Below, piece after piece: positions 9,519 through 18,827 of a stretch of DNA of 46,920 nt. The DNA is taken from assembly GCA_030849075.1 (NCBI GenBank), contig JASAOO010003360.1:1-46920 (forward strand), written 5' to 3'. Both the position numbers and the translations under genes were made by a program. Within the stretch, counting starts at the first letter, position 1. Each line of letters opens with the position of its first letter. This DNA is from Zelonia costaricensis (taxonomy: Eukaryota > Euglenozoa > Kinetoplastea > Trypanosomatida > Trypanosomatidae). Under the pieces are notes generated by a model, which saw nothing but the letters and a program-made list of their open reading frames with translations, was not told the DNA's origin and searched no databases.

Positions 9519-9549
<31 letters not shown>
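9519..9549. repeat. (GT)n microsatellite
   Basis: About 15 uninterrupted GT units upstream of the kinesin-like gene. Confidence 0.95.
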
Positions 9550-9553
<4 letters not shown>

Positions 9554-10132
9554 GGAGAGAGGCGGAGGGGAGGACGTGGAGGAAGGAGGGAAGGGGGAGG
9601 ACGAGAGAGGAGGGAGACGGGAATCGTTTAAGGTGCGCGGCTCCTGCAGTCGGGGAGGCAGGCCTGCGGGAGTTGTGCTTGTGCTTTGCGTACGCGTGAT
9701 TGTGGAGCGGGCAGAGGTGGACTGCGCATCATGAACTTAGCACTACACCAAAGGCAACGCGGCGAGGGCAAGCGACCAGCCGCAGGGGGGAGGGAGAGGC
9801 CACGAATAGGCGTGTTCAACGGGGAGGGCAGGCGCTGAGGAGGACCGAGTGTTCACGCATCGCTGTTGCATGGCACGCGGTGAGAGGAGAGGGAGGGGCA
9901 GCGCGGGGAGGGACACTCGAGACGGCAAAAAGCCGGTGTCTAGAGCCAGCACCGACACCCACCCACACACGCACGCACACAAACACGCACAGGCACATCA
10001 AGACGATCGTACGGACAGGACAGCCAGCGAGTCGAGTTATTAAACATAGAGAAGCGAAGTATCGTACATGGGCGGAGTGACGAAGCAGGTGGCGCACGCC
10101 CGTATGGGGGCAGCACAGAGGGAGAACGGGTT

Positions 10133-10150
10133 GGGGGGGGGGGGGGGGGG
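10133..10150. repeat. G18 homopolymer (C18 on transcribed strand)
   Basis: Eighteen consecutive G on the plus strand, in the spacer below the stop of the 564-aa protein gene. Length is probably uncertain because homopolymers are error-prone. Confidence 0.9.
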
Positions 10151-10352
10151 AGTGCGGTGGTGTGTACGCCGGCGGCACTCGGTGAAGTCAAGCCAGAAAG
10201 AAAAGCAAATCAAGCACAGAGGAGAAGAGACGAAGGGAGCGGCGGCGAAAACCAGCCACCACAACGGGTGCGACGTAGGCGAGGCGCGCTCGCCACGCCA
10301 AGCAGCCGGATTCGCCGCAGACACACCGCACGCGGTCGGGCAGTGGGCGCCG

Positions 10353-12047
10353 TCACCGTGCGGTGGGGTCGACGGGCCGCACCTGTGAGACGCGCTTGAT
10401 GGCGCGGGTGGCGAGCCTCGGGTAGCTGCCAAACGTCTCCTCGGTCTCCAGCATGGACGCGTTGGTGGGCGAGTCCTCGAGGACGCTGCGCAGGCTGCGG
10501 AAGAGGCCGGAGGAGGCGAGAAACGGATCCCGCGGGGTGCCGCTGAGGCTGCTGTTGGCGCTCTGCCCGTCCTCCATGCCGTACATGTGCGCGACGTTGA
10601 GCTTGCTGCGCTGCCGGTCCAGTGTGGAGCCGCTGGCGCCGAGATTGATGTAGAGGCCGCGTTGCTGGGCAGCGCGGCGGTGGCGCGGCACGCGCAGCGA
10701 GGACGGGCCGACGCGGGACGGTGCAGACATGATCAGACGCGACGACCTGCCCGCGAGTGCGACACGCTGCTGCAGTGCCGCCTTGGCCCGTGCCGCGGCG
10801 TTGTCCGCCAGCTGCTGCCAGTGCACGAGCATCTCAGCGGCGCCCCACACCGCCTGCGAGACGGCCGCATCGCCGCGGAAGCGCACGGCGGTAACGGCGC
10901 CGCGGTGGGCAACGACGTGGTGCGTGTGCGGTGGCAGCGCGTGCACCCAGTGGAAGAGCGGCCGGCGCCGCAGCACGACAGACGTGAAGTGCTTCCGAAT
11001 CACGCGCTTCACGGTGTGGGTGAGGCAGCACTCCTCGAAGAAGCCGGAGATGCCATCCTCCTGCATGACAGCGGCAGCCTCCGACGGCGTCGTCGCCGAC
11101 GCGGCGGCGAGGGTGAGCTCGTCCAGGAGCGCCTCCAACGCGGCGTCGGCGTAGACCCCGTCGCGGCCGAGCCCAACCGCGTCGTTCTGCAGCCATACGA
11201 GGCACGCCGTCAGCGGTGCGGCGGTGTCCGATGCCGCAAACGTCCACTTGACGTACAGCACCAGGTGCGACGAGCCCACCTCCTCCACGAGGCGCGGCCA
11301 GCGGCGCCGCAGGTACGCGACGACCTGGGCCATAGACTCGAGCGAGTCGACGCGCGCCTTAACGGCGCTCTTGCGAGCAGCCGCGGCCCCGCTGCCGGCT
11401 GGCGCGTCAGCCGTCATCTCAACAAAGTCGTCGAACACGTCCACGTTGTACGCCGTGTCCTCGTGCATCTCGAAGGTGGGCACCAAGATGCCCTGCAGCT
11501 CCACCTCCACGGCGCCGCTGTGGAAGTAACGCGCGTGGTGGGACACGAGGCCGTCGAGAAAACCCAAAAACGGCGCCGCACTCGCCTGCGACGGCGCTGC
11601 TGCGTCTGAGCCGCCCTGAAAGACGCAGAGCGCCGCCTCGACCGGCGCGTTGTACATGTCAGCTAGCGTGTCGCCGCTGCTGCTGCAGCCCTCCGTGCAC
11701 GTCGTCAGCATCGCCACACTCGTTGAGGTGTCCGTCGCGCCGGCAGCTGCAGCAGCAGCGGGGCTTGCTTCGACGTACACGAGTGGCTGTGTGCGGTTGT
11801 AGTGCGCTTGCGGCGCGGCGTGCAGCACGTGCAGCAGCGGGCACGTGGGGCGTGCCTCAGCGCGCTTGATGTAGCGCTGCAGCGAGGCGATCGTGGCCGC
11901 GGGGCCATCGCTGGTGACGTACAGGCGCGTGCCGGCGGAGTCGACATCGGAGTCGGCGGCGTGTCTATCAGGCGCGGTGTCTTCCTCGGTGAGCAGCAGT
12001 GTGCTGCTGAAGAGACGCAGCGGCGGCGCCGTCGTCCCGGCGAACAT
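10353..12047 (-). CDS. Conserved-looking hypothetical protein, possible second degenerate motor (564 aa)
   Basis: I do not recognise it with confidence. Residues 1-420 look folded: alternating hydrophobic strands and helices such as VEAALCVFQGG, GAVEVELQGILVPTFEMH, GSSHLVLYVKWTF, LTACLVWLQND and GISGFFEECCLTHTVKRVI. The order VEAALCVFQGG, then a Ser-Ser-His-x-Val strand, then LVWLQND could be a very eroded kinesin motor like its immediate neighbour at 6921-9371, but key residues are missing and the match is weak. The C-terminal ~140 residues are Ser/Arg-rich and probably disordered. The start is the ATG at 12047 (MFAGTTAPPL). The frame further upstream is Arg/His/Pro-rich spacer. Confidence 0.7.
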   Translation of the reverse strand: MFAGTTAPPLRLFSSTLLLTEEDTAPDRHAADSDVDSAGTRLYVTSDGPAATIASLQRYIKRAEARPTCPLLHVLHAAPQAHYNRTQPLVYVEASPAAAAAAGATDTSTSVAMLTTCTEGCSSSGDTLADMYNAPVEAALCVFQGGSDAAAPSQASAAPFLGFLDGLVSHHARYFHSGAVEVELQGILVPTFEMHEDTAYNVDVFDDFVEMTADAPAGSGAAAARKSAVKARVDSLESMAQVVAYLRRRWPRLVEEVGSSHLVLYVKWTFAASDTAAPLTACLVWLQNDAVGLGRDGVYADAALEALLDELTLAAASATTPSEAAAVMQEDGISGFFEECCLTHTVKRVIRKHFTSVVLRRRPLFHWVHALPPHTHHVVAHRGAVTAVRFRGDAAVSQAVWGAAEMLVHWQQLADNAAARAKAALQQRVALAGRSSRLIMSAPSRVGPSSLRVPRHRRAAQQRGLYINLGASGSTLDRQRSKLNVAHMYGMEDGQSANSSLSGTPRDPFLASSGLFRSLRSVLEDSPTNASMLETEETFGSYPRLATRAIKRVSQVRPVDPTAR

Positions 12048-12436
12048 GACGGGGGATGGCGCGAGCGGGCGGCGGAATTCGAAATGAGGTGGGCAGAGAA
12101 GGCGGCGCTGACGGCTGCGTCGCACCGGTGGCGTGCAGTAGCGTACGCGGCACAGCGTGGGGTTGTGTGTGCAAGCAAGGGACAAGAAAGGGGAGAGGGG
12201 GAAGAGGCAGCGGAGTGGCGCGGTCCCGCAAAGAAGCGAGGTGCGGAGCGGGAGGGGGAGGGGTTCAGAGAGCGAGAGAGGGCACGCGCTGCTGACGCCG
12301 GCAGGGACAGAGTCCGCTGCTGGCGCCTTTGCGCGTGTCGAAGACGCCGAGTTACGTGAATGCGTGTGTGTCAATTTCGTTGGCGAAGCTGCTCCGTCGT
12401 TCAGGAGGATAAAACGGCTGTCTGTCGATGCGCGGG
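12048..12436. other. Intergenic spacer
   Basis: Nothing recognisable. It is a short G/A-rich spacer on the plus strand (pyrimidine-rich on the transcribed strand at about 12180-12280). Confidence 0.6.
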
Positions 12437-13642
12437 TCACCAGAGGGAGAACGGGGACTGGTGCCGCATGAGGTCCCACTGCACGCGGCGGTTCTGCTGC
12501 TCTATGACGGTGGCGGAGAGCGAGACCGGCGCGGTGGCCTCGCGCGGTGGTCCGCTGGGCAGCTCCCCCACCACGCTGTCCGTCGGCGCGGTGCCCTGCG
12601 AAGACGAGCGTGACGACGCGGCGTCGGCGGCAAAGTGAAGGGCACGTGCGACGGTCGGCTTCACTACGTAACAGCGCGTTGCCAGCTGCGCTTGCGGTGC
12701 CGGCGGCAGCGCTTCGCCGCGCGTGCGTTTGCGGCGCGGTCGCGCTGCGGAGGTGGGGCGTTGGCTGCGGTGCGCGGCGGCGGGGGACGGGGAGGTGAGC
12801 TGCGAGTCCGCGTCGTCGCCGTACAACCAGAAGGGCGATGCGGCCGGTGTGCAAAGCGGTGGCGTCGTCGTGTAGCTGAGTGAGGCGCCGCGTGGGCTGC
12901 TGGCGGGCGTCGCGGCCCCCCGCAGCACGAGCGACGTTGGCGTCGGCGATGGCGTGGTGGCCTCCTCCAGCTGTAGCATCGAGAGCGCGCACTGCTCGCC
13001 GCGGGAGAGGGCGTAGGCCGGCTCCGTGGCCACAGCGTCAGCCGCAAAGGCACTGTCGACTTCGACTGCAGGCACGCTGCCACACATCCTCGCTGCAGGT
13101 GATGTCGGGAGAGGCACGCGGCACCCCAGAGATGCGCAGCGGCTGCGATGGGGCTGCTCACCAGTCGAGCCGTAGGCGACTTTGGATGGCGCCGTCAGCG
13201 TCCCGTTTCGGCGGCTCAGGCGCGGCGCCGCGAGGCGTTCGTCTATGCGACCTTCGAAAAACGCGTCGGTTTCGCGGATGAGACGCGCGTTGAAGTCGTC
13301 GTAGCGCGGCCATAGCGTGCACGGCTGGCCCCGCGCCAGGGGGCGGTAGACCCCTCCGAGGCGGCTGAGCTGTTCCATGCAGCGCAGCTGTCTCGCAGGC
13401 GTGGCGGCTGCGTCGTGCCGCTCCAGCAGTGCACCCGCACAGCGGGCGGCGCGTTTGGAGAAGGCGCGCGTGGTGTGCGCCGTGCTGGTACTGCTCGATG
13501 TGTGTGGCGGCGGAGGCGGCAGCCCGAGGCTGTCGTCGGTGTCGCTGTCAGCAACGAGGACGCGGCCGGTGGGAGGAGGGGGCGGCGAGGCACGGCGCCG
13601 CGCTCGACTGTCCACCTCGTCCACGTAGGGGCAGGAGAACAT
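12437..13642 (-). CDS. Low-complexity hypothetical protein (401 aa)
   Basis: There is no recognisable domain. Two short proline runs occur early (PPPPP at about 20-24 and 42-46). One block looks constrained: residues 87-145, around LSRLGGVYRPLARGQPCTLW and a following Tyr-Asp-Asp-Phe-Asn and ETDAFFEGRIDERL. The final 25 residues (VIEQQNRRVQWDLMRHQSPF) also look non-random. Between them are Ser/Thr/Pro/Ala-rich segments with many Ser-Pro and Thr-Pro pairs, possible phosphorylation sites. The start is the ATG at 13642 (MFSCPYVDEV). There is no signal peptide or membrane span. It is probably a real gene because the frame is long and both ends look constrained, but the function is unknown. Confidence 0.65.
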   Translation of the reverse strand: MFSCPYVDEVDSRARRRASPPPPPTGRVLVADSDTDDSLGLPPPPPHTSSSTSTAHTTRAFSKRAARCAGALLERHDAAATPARQLRCMEQLSRLGGVYRPLARGQPCTLWPRYDDFNARLIRETDAFFEGRIDERLAAPRLSRRNGTLTAPSKVAYGSTGEQPHRSRCASLGCRVPLPTSPAARMCGSVPAVEVDSAFAADAVATEPAYALSRGEQCALSMLQLEEATTPSPTPTSLVLRGAATPASSPRGASLSYTTTPPLCTPAASPFWLYGDDADSQLTSPSPAAAHRSQRPTSAARPRRKRTRGEALPPAPQAQLATRCYVVKPTVARALHFAADAASSRSSSQGTAPTDSVVGELPSGPPREATAPVSLSATVIEQQNRRVQWDLMRHQSPFSLW

Positions 13643-15547
13643 GGCGAGGTCGTGTTTCTATGCAGGGTGAAGGATGACTGTATGGCTCGCTGGGGTGGTC
13701 CGCGGCGTGGATGTCGGATGCGGTGCAGCGGTTTCTATGAGGAATGGGAGGGGAGGGGGGAGACGAGAGTGGTGGCACCGACGCGACCGGGGGCAGCAGC
13801 GAAATGCGAGTGTGAGGTGTGGTATAAGGGCGATGCAAGCGAGGAGGCACTTCCGTGTAGACGTACACGAGTTGAGTTGAAGCGGTTCTTGCGGTCAAGT
13901 GCGCACTGTCCACAGAGGTGCTGTGTGAATCGCGGGAGGTTAGAGGGGGGGGTGAGAAGGGAAGATAGAACGAGGGTGGCCAATGCAGTGGAGTACGCAG
14001 CGGCGCCGCTCCTGTCGCGGCACGCTGCAGTGCGGACGCGCTGGGGGGGGGGGACGGCGGGAGAGACGAGCGGCGAAGGCAGAGGCGCGTACGCCACGCC
14101 TCGCTGAGTCGGTCAATGCTGTGTTCGCGTCACACGCACCGTAGAGGCTGATGTGGCCTGCCATCATGGACTTCAGAGGTGGCAAGCGTCGGGGGTGGGG
14201 TGGGGAAGAGGCACCGGGTAGACACCGCACTGACTGTGCCGTTCCCCCATCGTTCCTTATAGTGCCGCAGTGTGCGCTGGTCTTCCCTGTTTCAGCTTTC
14301 AGGCAGAGGACTGGTTGGCACTCTGGAGTAGGCGTAGGCGTGGGGGCTGGCGTATGCACGGTGGCAGCGGAGGCTGCGCAGACATGTTGGTGTCGTGCAC
14401 GCATACCAGGGGCACGCGAAAAGTTCAGAGGGAGAGAAGTGAGGCACGGAGAAGCGAAAGCAAGCGACACACACACACACACACACACACATACGTACAC
14501 ACACAAAGACATAGAGACACCCGCATACACACGAAGACTCATAGGCCAGACACGAAGGGGAGGTGGCGTGGGGGGGNGGGGGGCTATTGGAAAAAAAGCG
14601 GAAGGGAGGGGGGCGGCAGTGCGACAGCAGACACTGAAGAGAAGCAGAGCCCACCGTGGGCAGGTGGGTTGGGAGGAGGGGGGAGTGGAGTGAGGAGGCA
14701 GTCGCCTCACGGAGATCACTTGGCGTGCGTCGCCACCGTGCAGCAGCACCGCGTCCAACGCCGTCCACGGAGAAGCTCACTGCGGAGGGGAGGGCGGGCA
14801 AGAGTGCACAGGGCGCGAGCCGCCGCAATAACAAGAGAGGGAGGAGGGGCGGGGAGGGGGGTGGCCGAAGGCGAACGGAAGAGAAGGCAGCACGGTGCAT
14901 CAACAGAAGAACGGCGTGTACAGGTGGGCCCACATACGGGTGGGCGTGTGCGGGGGACGGGGGAGGGGTGTGCGGCAGTACACGGTAGACGGCTCAGTGG
15001 AAAACAGGTCAGAGAGGAGGAAAGGGAGGAGGGGGGAGGGAAGCAAGACACAATAATGAGTCTGTGCTCGACAGCTACAGCAGAAGCAGCGGAGGCCTGG
15101 CCGACGAGGGCACGAGGATGGCCAGGTCCTGGAGGTGCCGCGGTGTGGCGCGGCGTAGTACAGAGGCGCACGCGCCATTCCTTTTGGGCAGCAGGTTGCG
15201 ATGAAAATGGAGGGAGACGGCTTGAACGGGGCGGAAGGGGGTGGGGGAGGGTGGAGCTGGCTGACGTGGAAGAGGGGGGCGGAGGAGGACGGCGGCCACA
15301 CGGCACTTGCGTCCAGAGACGCGCACGCCGCCTGTTTGCCGTAGAGCAAGAGAAGAGCCTACAACAAGATACACAAGCGATGGTACATCAGCGGTGAGGC
15401 AACGAAGACGACGGTACGCGCGCCTGCAGGCCGCGCCACTCTGACGGAGGACGAGAAAGCACGGAAAGAAGGCATGTGCACGGGCGCAACGCATAACAAA
15501 AGGGCGCACACGAATTCACATCCACCGAACCGACGCCGCGGTCCGCG
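13643..15547. other. Long intergenic spacer (1.9 kb) with an assembly N
   Basis: No gene supported on either strand; frames here are spacer-like. It holds an AC microsatellite (14467-14491, continuing imperfectly to about 14515), a G-rich run interrupted by a single N at 14577, and several G/A-rich tracts between 14790 and 15290. It is long enough to hide a small RNA gene or a retroposon remnant, but I see none. Confidence 0.55.
14467..14515. repeat. (AC)n microsatellite, imperfect
   Basis: A perfect AC stretch of about 25 bases, followed by interrupted AC/AT units. Confidence 0.85.
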
Positions 15548-16420
15548 TTACTGTGCGGACTCCATCGTGCTGGCGAGCTCCTCGGCAAGCCGCAGACGCC
15601 GTTCCCGCTCCGCGTCCTTGGCGGCCTGCTGCGCGCTGCTGTCGTGCAGCGTGCCCGCCTCCAGGAAGAGCTGCCGGACATGACGCGGGCTGCTGTCGTT
15701 GACCACGCGGCCATCGTCACGGTGGTACAGCGGCTCCATTCGCGAGGGCGTGTCGAGCGGCGCGAGGTGTCCGTTGGTGGGTGCGCGCGTCTCAGCACCG
15801 CGCGACGGCGTCGAGGCGTTGCCGTGCGACGGCGACTGCGCAGGGCTCAGCCGTGCAGGCGCCAGGAAGGGTGCCCGGCTGTGCTGCGCTGCGGCATGGC
15901 GGTTGCTGGTCGGCGAGTCGGGGGCACTGCTAACGCGGCTCACCTGGCGGCTATTCGAGCGGCTGGCGCACCGGCTGTTGGAGCGGCTGGCGCACCGGCT
16001 GTTGGAGCGGATGGGGCGGCGGCTGCGGTTGGAGCGCGGCGTGATGGGCGGCAGGTAGGCGTCAGCGCGTCCGCCACCAGTGCCGTGCTGGCGCGCACTG
16101 CGGGGTAGCAGCTGAGTGATGTGGTACTCCTCGACGGTGCGGTAGACTTCCTGCTCGTGCTCGTAGCCGCGGGTGGGAATTGCGGACTCGGGGTTGTCCT
16201 GCCGCATCTCCGCCCTCTTCACGTCGTCCTCCAGACGCGACAGCACGTGGTGGTCCATGCAGACGGTGGACTTGAGAGGGTTCCCGAGCTTCGCCTGGGC
16301 TCCGTAGAACTTCTGTACCTCGACATCGTCCTCCGGGGCGCTGCACAAGACCATGCGGCGCCGCCTCCCGCTTGGCGTGACACCGGTTTCCACCTCGTCA
16401 CGGTGGGCGTAGGACGCCAT
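15548..16420 (-). CDS. Basic Ser/Arg-repeat hypothetical protein (290 aa)
   Basis: Unknown family. The N-terminal 110 residues look structured, with charged helices (YGAQAKLGNPL, VLSRLEDDVKRAEMRQ, EHEQEVYRTVEEYHI). A basic Ser/Arg-rich middle contains tandem copies of the octapeptide RSNSRCAS (two full copies plus degenerate ones at about 138-160), encoded by two exact 24-bp DNA repeats. A Ser/Pro-rich linker follows, and the C-terminus is a charged helix (QQAAKDAERERRLRLAEEL). The start is the ATG at 16420 (MASYAHRDEV). Repeats of Arg-Ser with high net charge suggest phosphoregulation or microtubule/RNA contact, but this is a guess. Confidence 0.72.
   Translation of the reverse strand: MASYAHRDEVETGVTPSGRRRRMVLCSAPEDDVEVQKFYGAQAKLGNPLKSTVCMDHHVLSRLEDDVKRAEMRQDNPESAIPTRGYEHEQEVYRTVEEYHITQLLPRSARQHGTGGGRADAYLPPITPRSNRSRRPIRSNSRCASRSNSRCASRSNSRQVSRVSSAPDSPTSNRHAAAQHSRAPFLAPARLSPAQSPSHGNASTPSRGAETRAPTNGHLAPLDTPSRMEPLYHRDDGRVVNDSSPRHVRQLFLEAGTLHDSSAQQAAKDAERERRLRLAEELASTMESAQ
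15959..16006 (-). repeat. Two exact 24-bp tandem repeats inside the Ser/Arg-rich gene
   Basis: Copies occupy 15959-15982 and 15983-16006, with diverged partial copies on both sides. They encode the RSNSRCAS octapeptide in frame. Confidence 0.9.
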
Positions 16421-17306
16421 TGGAGAAGCACAAGTACAAAGTGAAGACGGCGGGGATGGAAGAAGTGGGGGGGGAGGGCGACGCAGGAGGACGCTGCCGA
16501 TGCTGTGGCTGGTCCGAGAGACTTGTCGTGTTCCGCGTGTGTGTGTATGATTGTGTAGAGGGGCAGGCGTGCTGACCTACAGAGAAACTGAGCCGATCAC
16601 ATGGGGTGCAGTTAGGTAGAGTGTAGTGGAGTGGCGAAGGAAGGCACATGAGACAGCCAGGATGGCAGAGCCTTCGACTCGCGAACGCGTCCGCTTGAGG
16701 AGACGCAGTTGCACGTGTTGGAGGTGAGGGACCTCGCAGTGCCGCACGTTGTGAATGGGCGCGCATCGTCTTCGTGCGGAACCTCCTCGCGCCTGAGGCG
16801 GCGTGTGTAAAAGGCCAGAAGGAGGCGGCTGCCTGTTGGGTCTTCTCTTCTTCCACGTCGTGTAGTTATGCGTGTGTTCACATGGGACCAAGGCGCGCTC
16901 CCCGTCGTGTCCTCCTACAGCACACGCGGTTCTCCCGGGGTTTACGTGCAAGACCCTGTTCGGGGGCGAGGACTGGGACGGGGGAGGGCGGACGTTCCAC
17001 GTGACACGAGAAGAGCGCGAGGCGAACAGCGGGGAGCCGCAACGTTGGCCGCAGTGCGTTGCCACGGGCTGCGCAGAACCGAGGGAGTGGGGTCAATCGC
17101 AGACGGAGGCAAGGAAACAAAACTGAAAAGGTAAGTGTAGAGAGCGTGAGCCGCGTCGGGTGCCTGCGTTGCCGGTGTATTGGCGACCGGAGGAGGCGAG
17201 GCGACGTGACCGCCATCGGGTACTGCCACGGACTGCGCCGCTCGCGGGGTCACAGCTTCCACCGTCTGCACTGTCTCTCGCTCTCTCTCTCCCTTTCTGT
17301 GTAGCT
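16421..17306. other. Intergenic spacer (0.89 kb)
   Basis: No gene seen. A CT-rich run (about 17274-17297) lies on the plus strand just beyond the stop of the next gene, so its transcript has a purine-rich stretch right after the stop. Confidence 0.6.
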
Positions 17307-17759
17307 CTACGAGAACTGGAAAATGAAGCTGCCGAGGAGGTACAACTCGCGCGGGCCGTTGTACTCGAGCCCCTCTGCGTGCAGTGGCGTGTAGTACATC
17401 ATGGTGGGGAAGCCAGTAATGTTGTTGCGCTCGACCAGGTCGGGGTACTTGTCGCCGTCCACGTAGGCCGCCGTGAAGACATCGCGCAGCTCCTTTTGGG
17501 ACTGGCTGATGGATAGCCGGTCCCACAGCGTGGCGATCATCTGGCACTGGCGCGACCACTTGACACAGTACAGCACAAACGTGTACTGCCGCGGCCCGCC
17601 AACGTAGTCGCCGAAGTTGTCGCGCGTGAGCTCCACAACGCGGGACGCCTCCTTAACAGGAGCGGCCTGTGCGAGGTTGACGAGCAGTAGCGCCAACAGC
17701 GCCACGGCAGCCACCGCGGCAGCGGCACTCGTGCGACGGCGACGCAGTGTTGACGACAT
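17307..17759 (-). CDS. Secreted thioredoxin-fold protein lacking CxxC (PDI-like, 150 aa)
   Basis: A signal peptide is clear: basic start (MSSTLRRRRTS) followed by a hydrophobic core at about 11-30 ending in Ala-x-Ala. The rest is one PDI-type thioredoxin domain: VVELTRDNFGDYV (41-53), the active-site strand FVLYCVKWSRQCQM (61-74), AAYVDGDKYPDL (98-109) and the cis-proline motif ITGFPTMMYY (114-123). The usual Trp-Cys-x-x-Cys is Trp68-Ser-Arg-Gln-Cys72, so only the second cysteine remains and normal dithiol exchange is not expected. No KDEL-like retention signal is present; the protein ends FIFQFS. It may act as a chaperone or mixed-disulfide trap in the secretory pathway. The start is the ATG at 17759; a codon seven earlier in frame is GTG. 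Confidence 0.82.
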   Translation of the reverse strand: MSSTLRRRRTSAAAAVAAVALLALLLVNLAQAAPVKEASRVVELTRDNFGDYVGGPRQYTFVLYCVKWSRQCQMIATLWDRLSISQSQKELRDVFTAAYVDGDKYPDLVERNNITGFPTMMYYTPLHAEGLEYNGPRELYLLGSFIFQFS

Positions 17760-18827
17760 GACCACAGCGATGGCGGGCACGGAGAATGCGGGGAGGGTGT
17801 GGAGGCTGAAGGGGAGCGGGTCAGGGGAGGTGCAGGGGCGGGGGTGCGGCGTGGGTGTGAGCTATGTGGCGCGGAGATCTGTGCGACTGCGACGGGGGCG
17901 GGGAGGTGAGGTGAGGCTAGTGGTGATGACTGGGATCGCAAAGCGAAGACGGAGAGGAGGGGGGGAGGGAGGGTGGGAGAGACATGTGCGATGGCGTTGC
18001 GGAGGGTTGGCAGACGGCGCGGCGTTTAGTGGTGGGGAGGGCTGCACCGCGCGAGGCGACGGCGCCGCTACGGCATCCAGTGGGACATGCCGTCATGCAC
18101 GCAGGGGGGGGGGGGCGCTCAGGGTGCGCACACATTGTACGGCGCGGGAGGTGCGGAGGGGAGGGAGGAAGCCGTGTCAGGCAAGAGGTCGNCACACATT
18201 GTACGGCGCGGGAGGTGCGGAGGGGAGGGAGGAAGCCGTGTCAGGCAAGAGGTCGGGCTTGCAGAGGCTGATGCAGCACGCAAAGGCAGGGACAGTACAC
18301 AAACACACACAAGCACATCCACACACCGAGGGAGGGGGGGGGCGGTGGTGAGAGGAGGTGAAAGATGGGGGCAACATCGGGCTCGCAACGCCAGGCACCG
18401 CTGCGCAGTAGGGCAAGTAAGCAACAGATGCGGTGGTGGGGGAGGGGGGACGTGGGGGAGGAGGGGGGTGAGCGGCGTGGCGGAGGAGGTCACGGGCGGC
18501 ACTCCACCCTGTTCTCAGAGACAACAGTGAGGGAAGGGGCTTGGGCACGGCGTGGTCGTACCAGCGTACGTGCCTTGGCGGAGAGGACGGGGTGGGGGTG
18601 GTGAGGGTCCACAGTGTGTGGTGGGCAGCGGAGGCGGACACACCCACGGCAGGCGCCGGACGTTCAGCGATGGGCAAACAGGTAAGATAGCGAGAAGCGG
18701 AAGGAAAGGCGAAGAGAAGGACGGGATGGGGACTGCCCACACACGTACTCGCGCACGGTAACACAAACACAGACACACACACACAAACACATCTACACAG
18801 TTGCACCTCAACAAAACGGTTCGCTGC
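17760..18827. other. Intergenic spacer (1.07 kb) with duplication around an N
   Basis: No gene supported. It contains an exact 63-bp direct duplication separated by a single N (18129-18255), several G-runs and an AC tract (about 18759-18795). Confidence 0.65.
18129..18255. repeat. Exact 63-bp direct duplication flanking one N
   Basis: 18129-18191 and 18193-18255 are identical base for base, with N at 18192. This is the expected signature of two overlapping contigs joined without merging the overlap, rather than a biological tandem repeat. Confidence 0.9.

Larger units (their letters stand above)
9372..10352. other. Intergenic spacer (0.98 kb)
   Basis: No gene seen. It holds a (GT)15 microsatellite (9519-9549), an AC-rich stretch (9957-9995) and an uninterrupted G18 run (10133-10150), which is a C18 tract on the transcribed strand. 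Confidence 0.6.

Noticed and set aside
13940..14758. 272-codon minus-strand frame containing an N
   Set aside because: It spans an AC microsatellite and a G-run with an undefined base; composition is that of spacer.
15959..16006. Short direct repeats as a possible CRISPR-like array
   Set aside because: The copies are directly adjacent without spacers, in frame, and encode a protein repeat in a eukaryotic gene.
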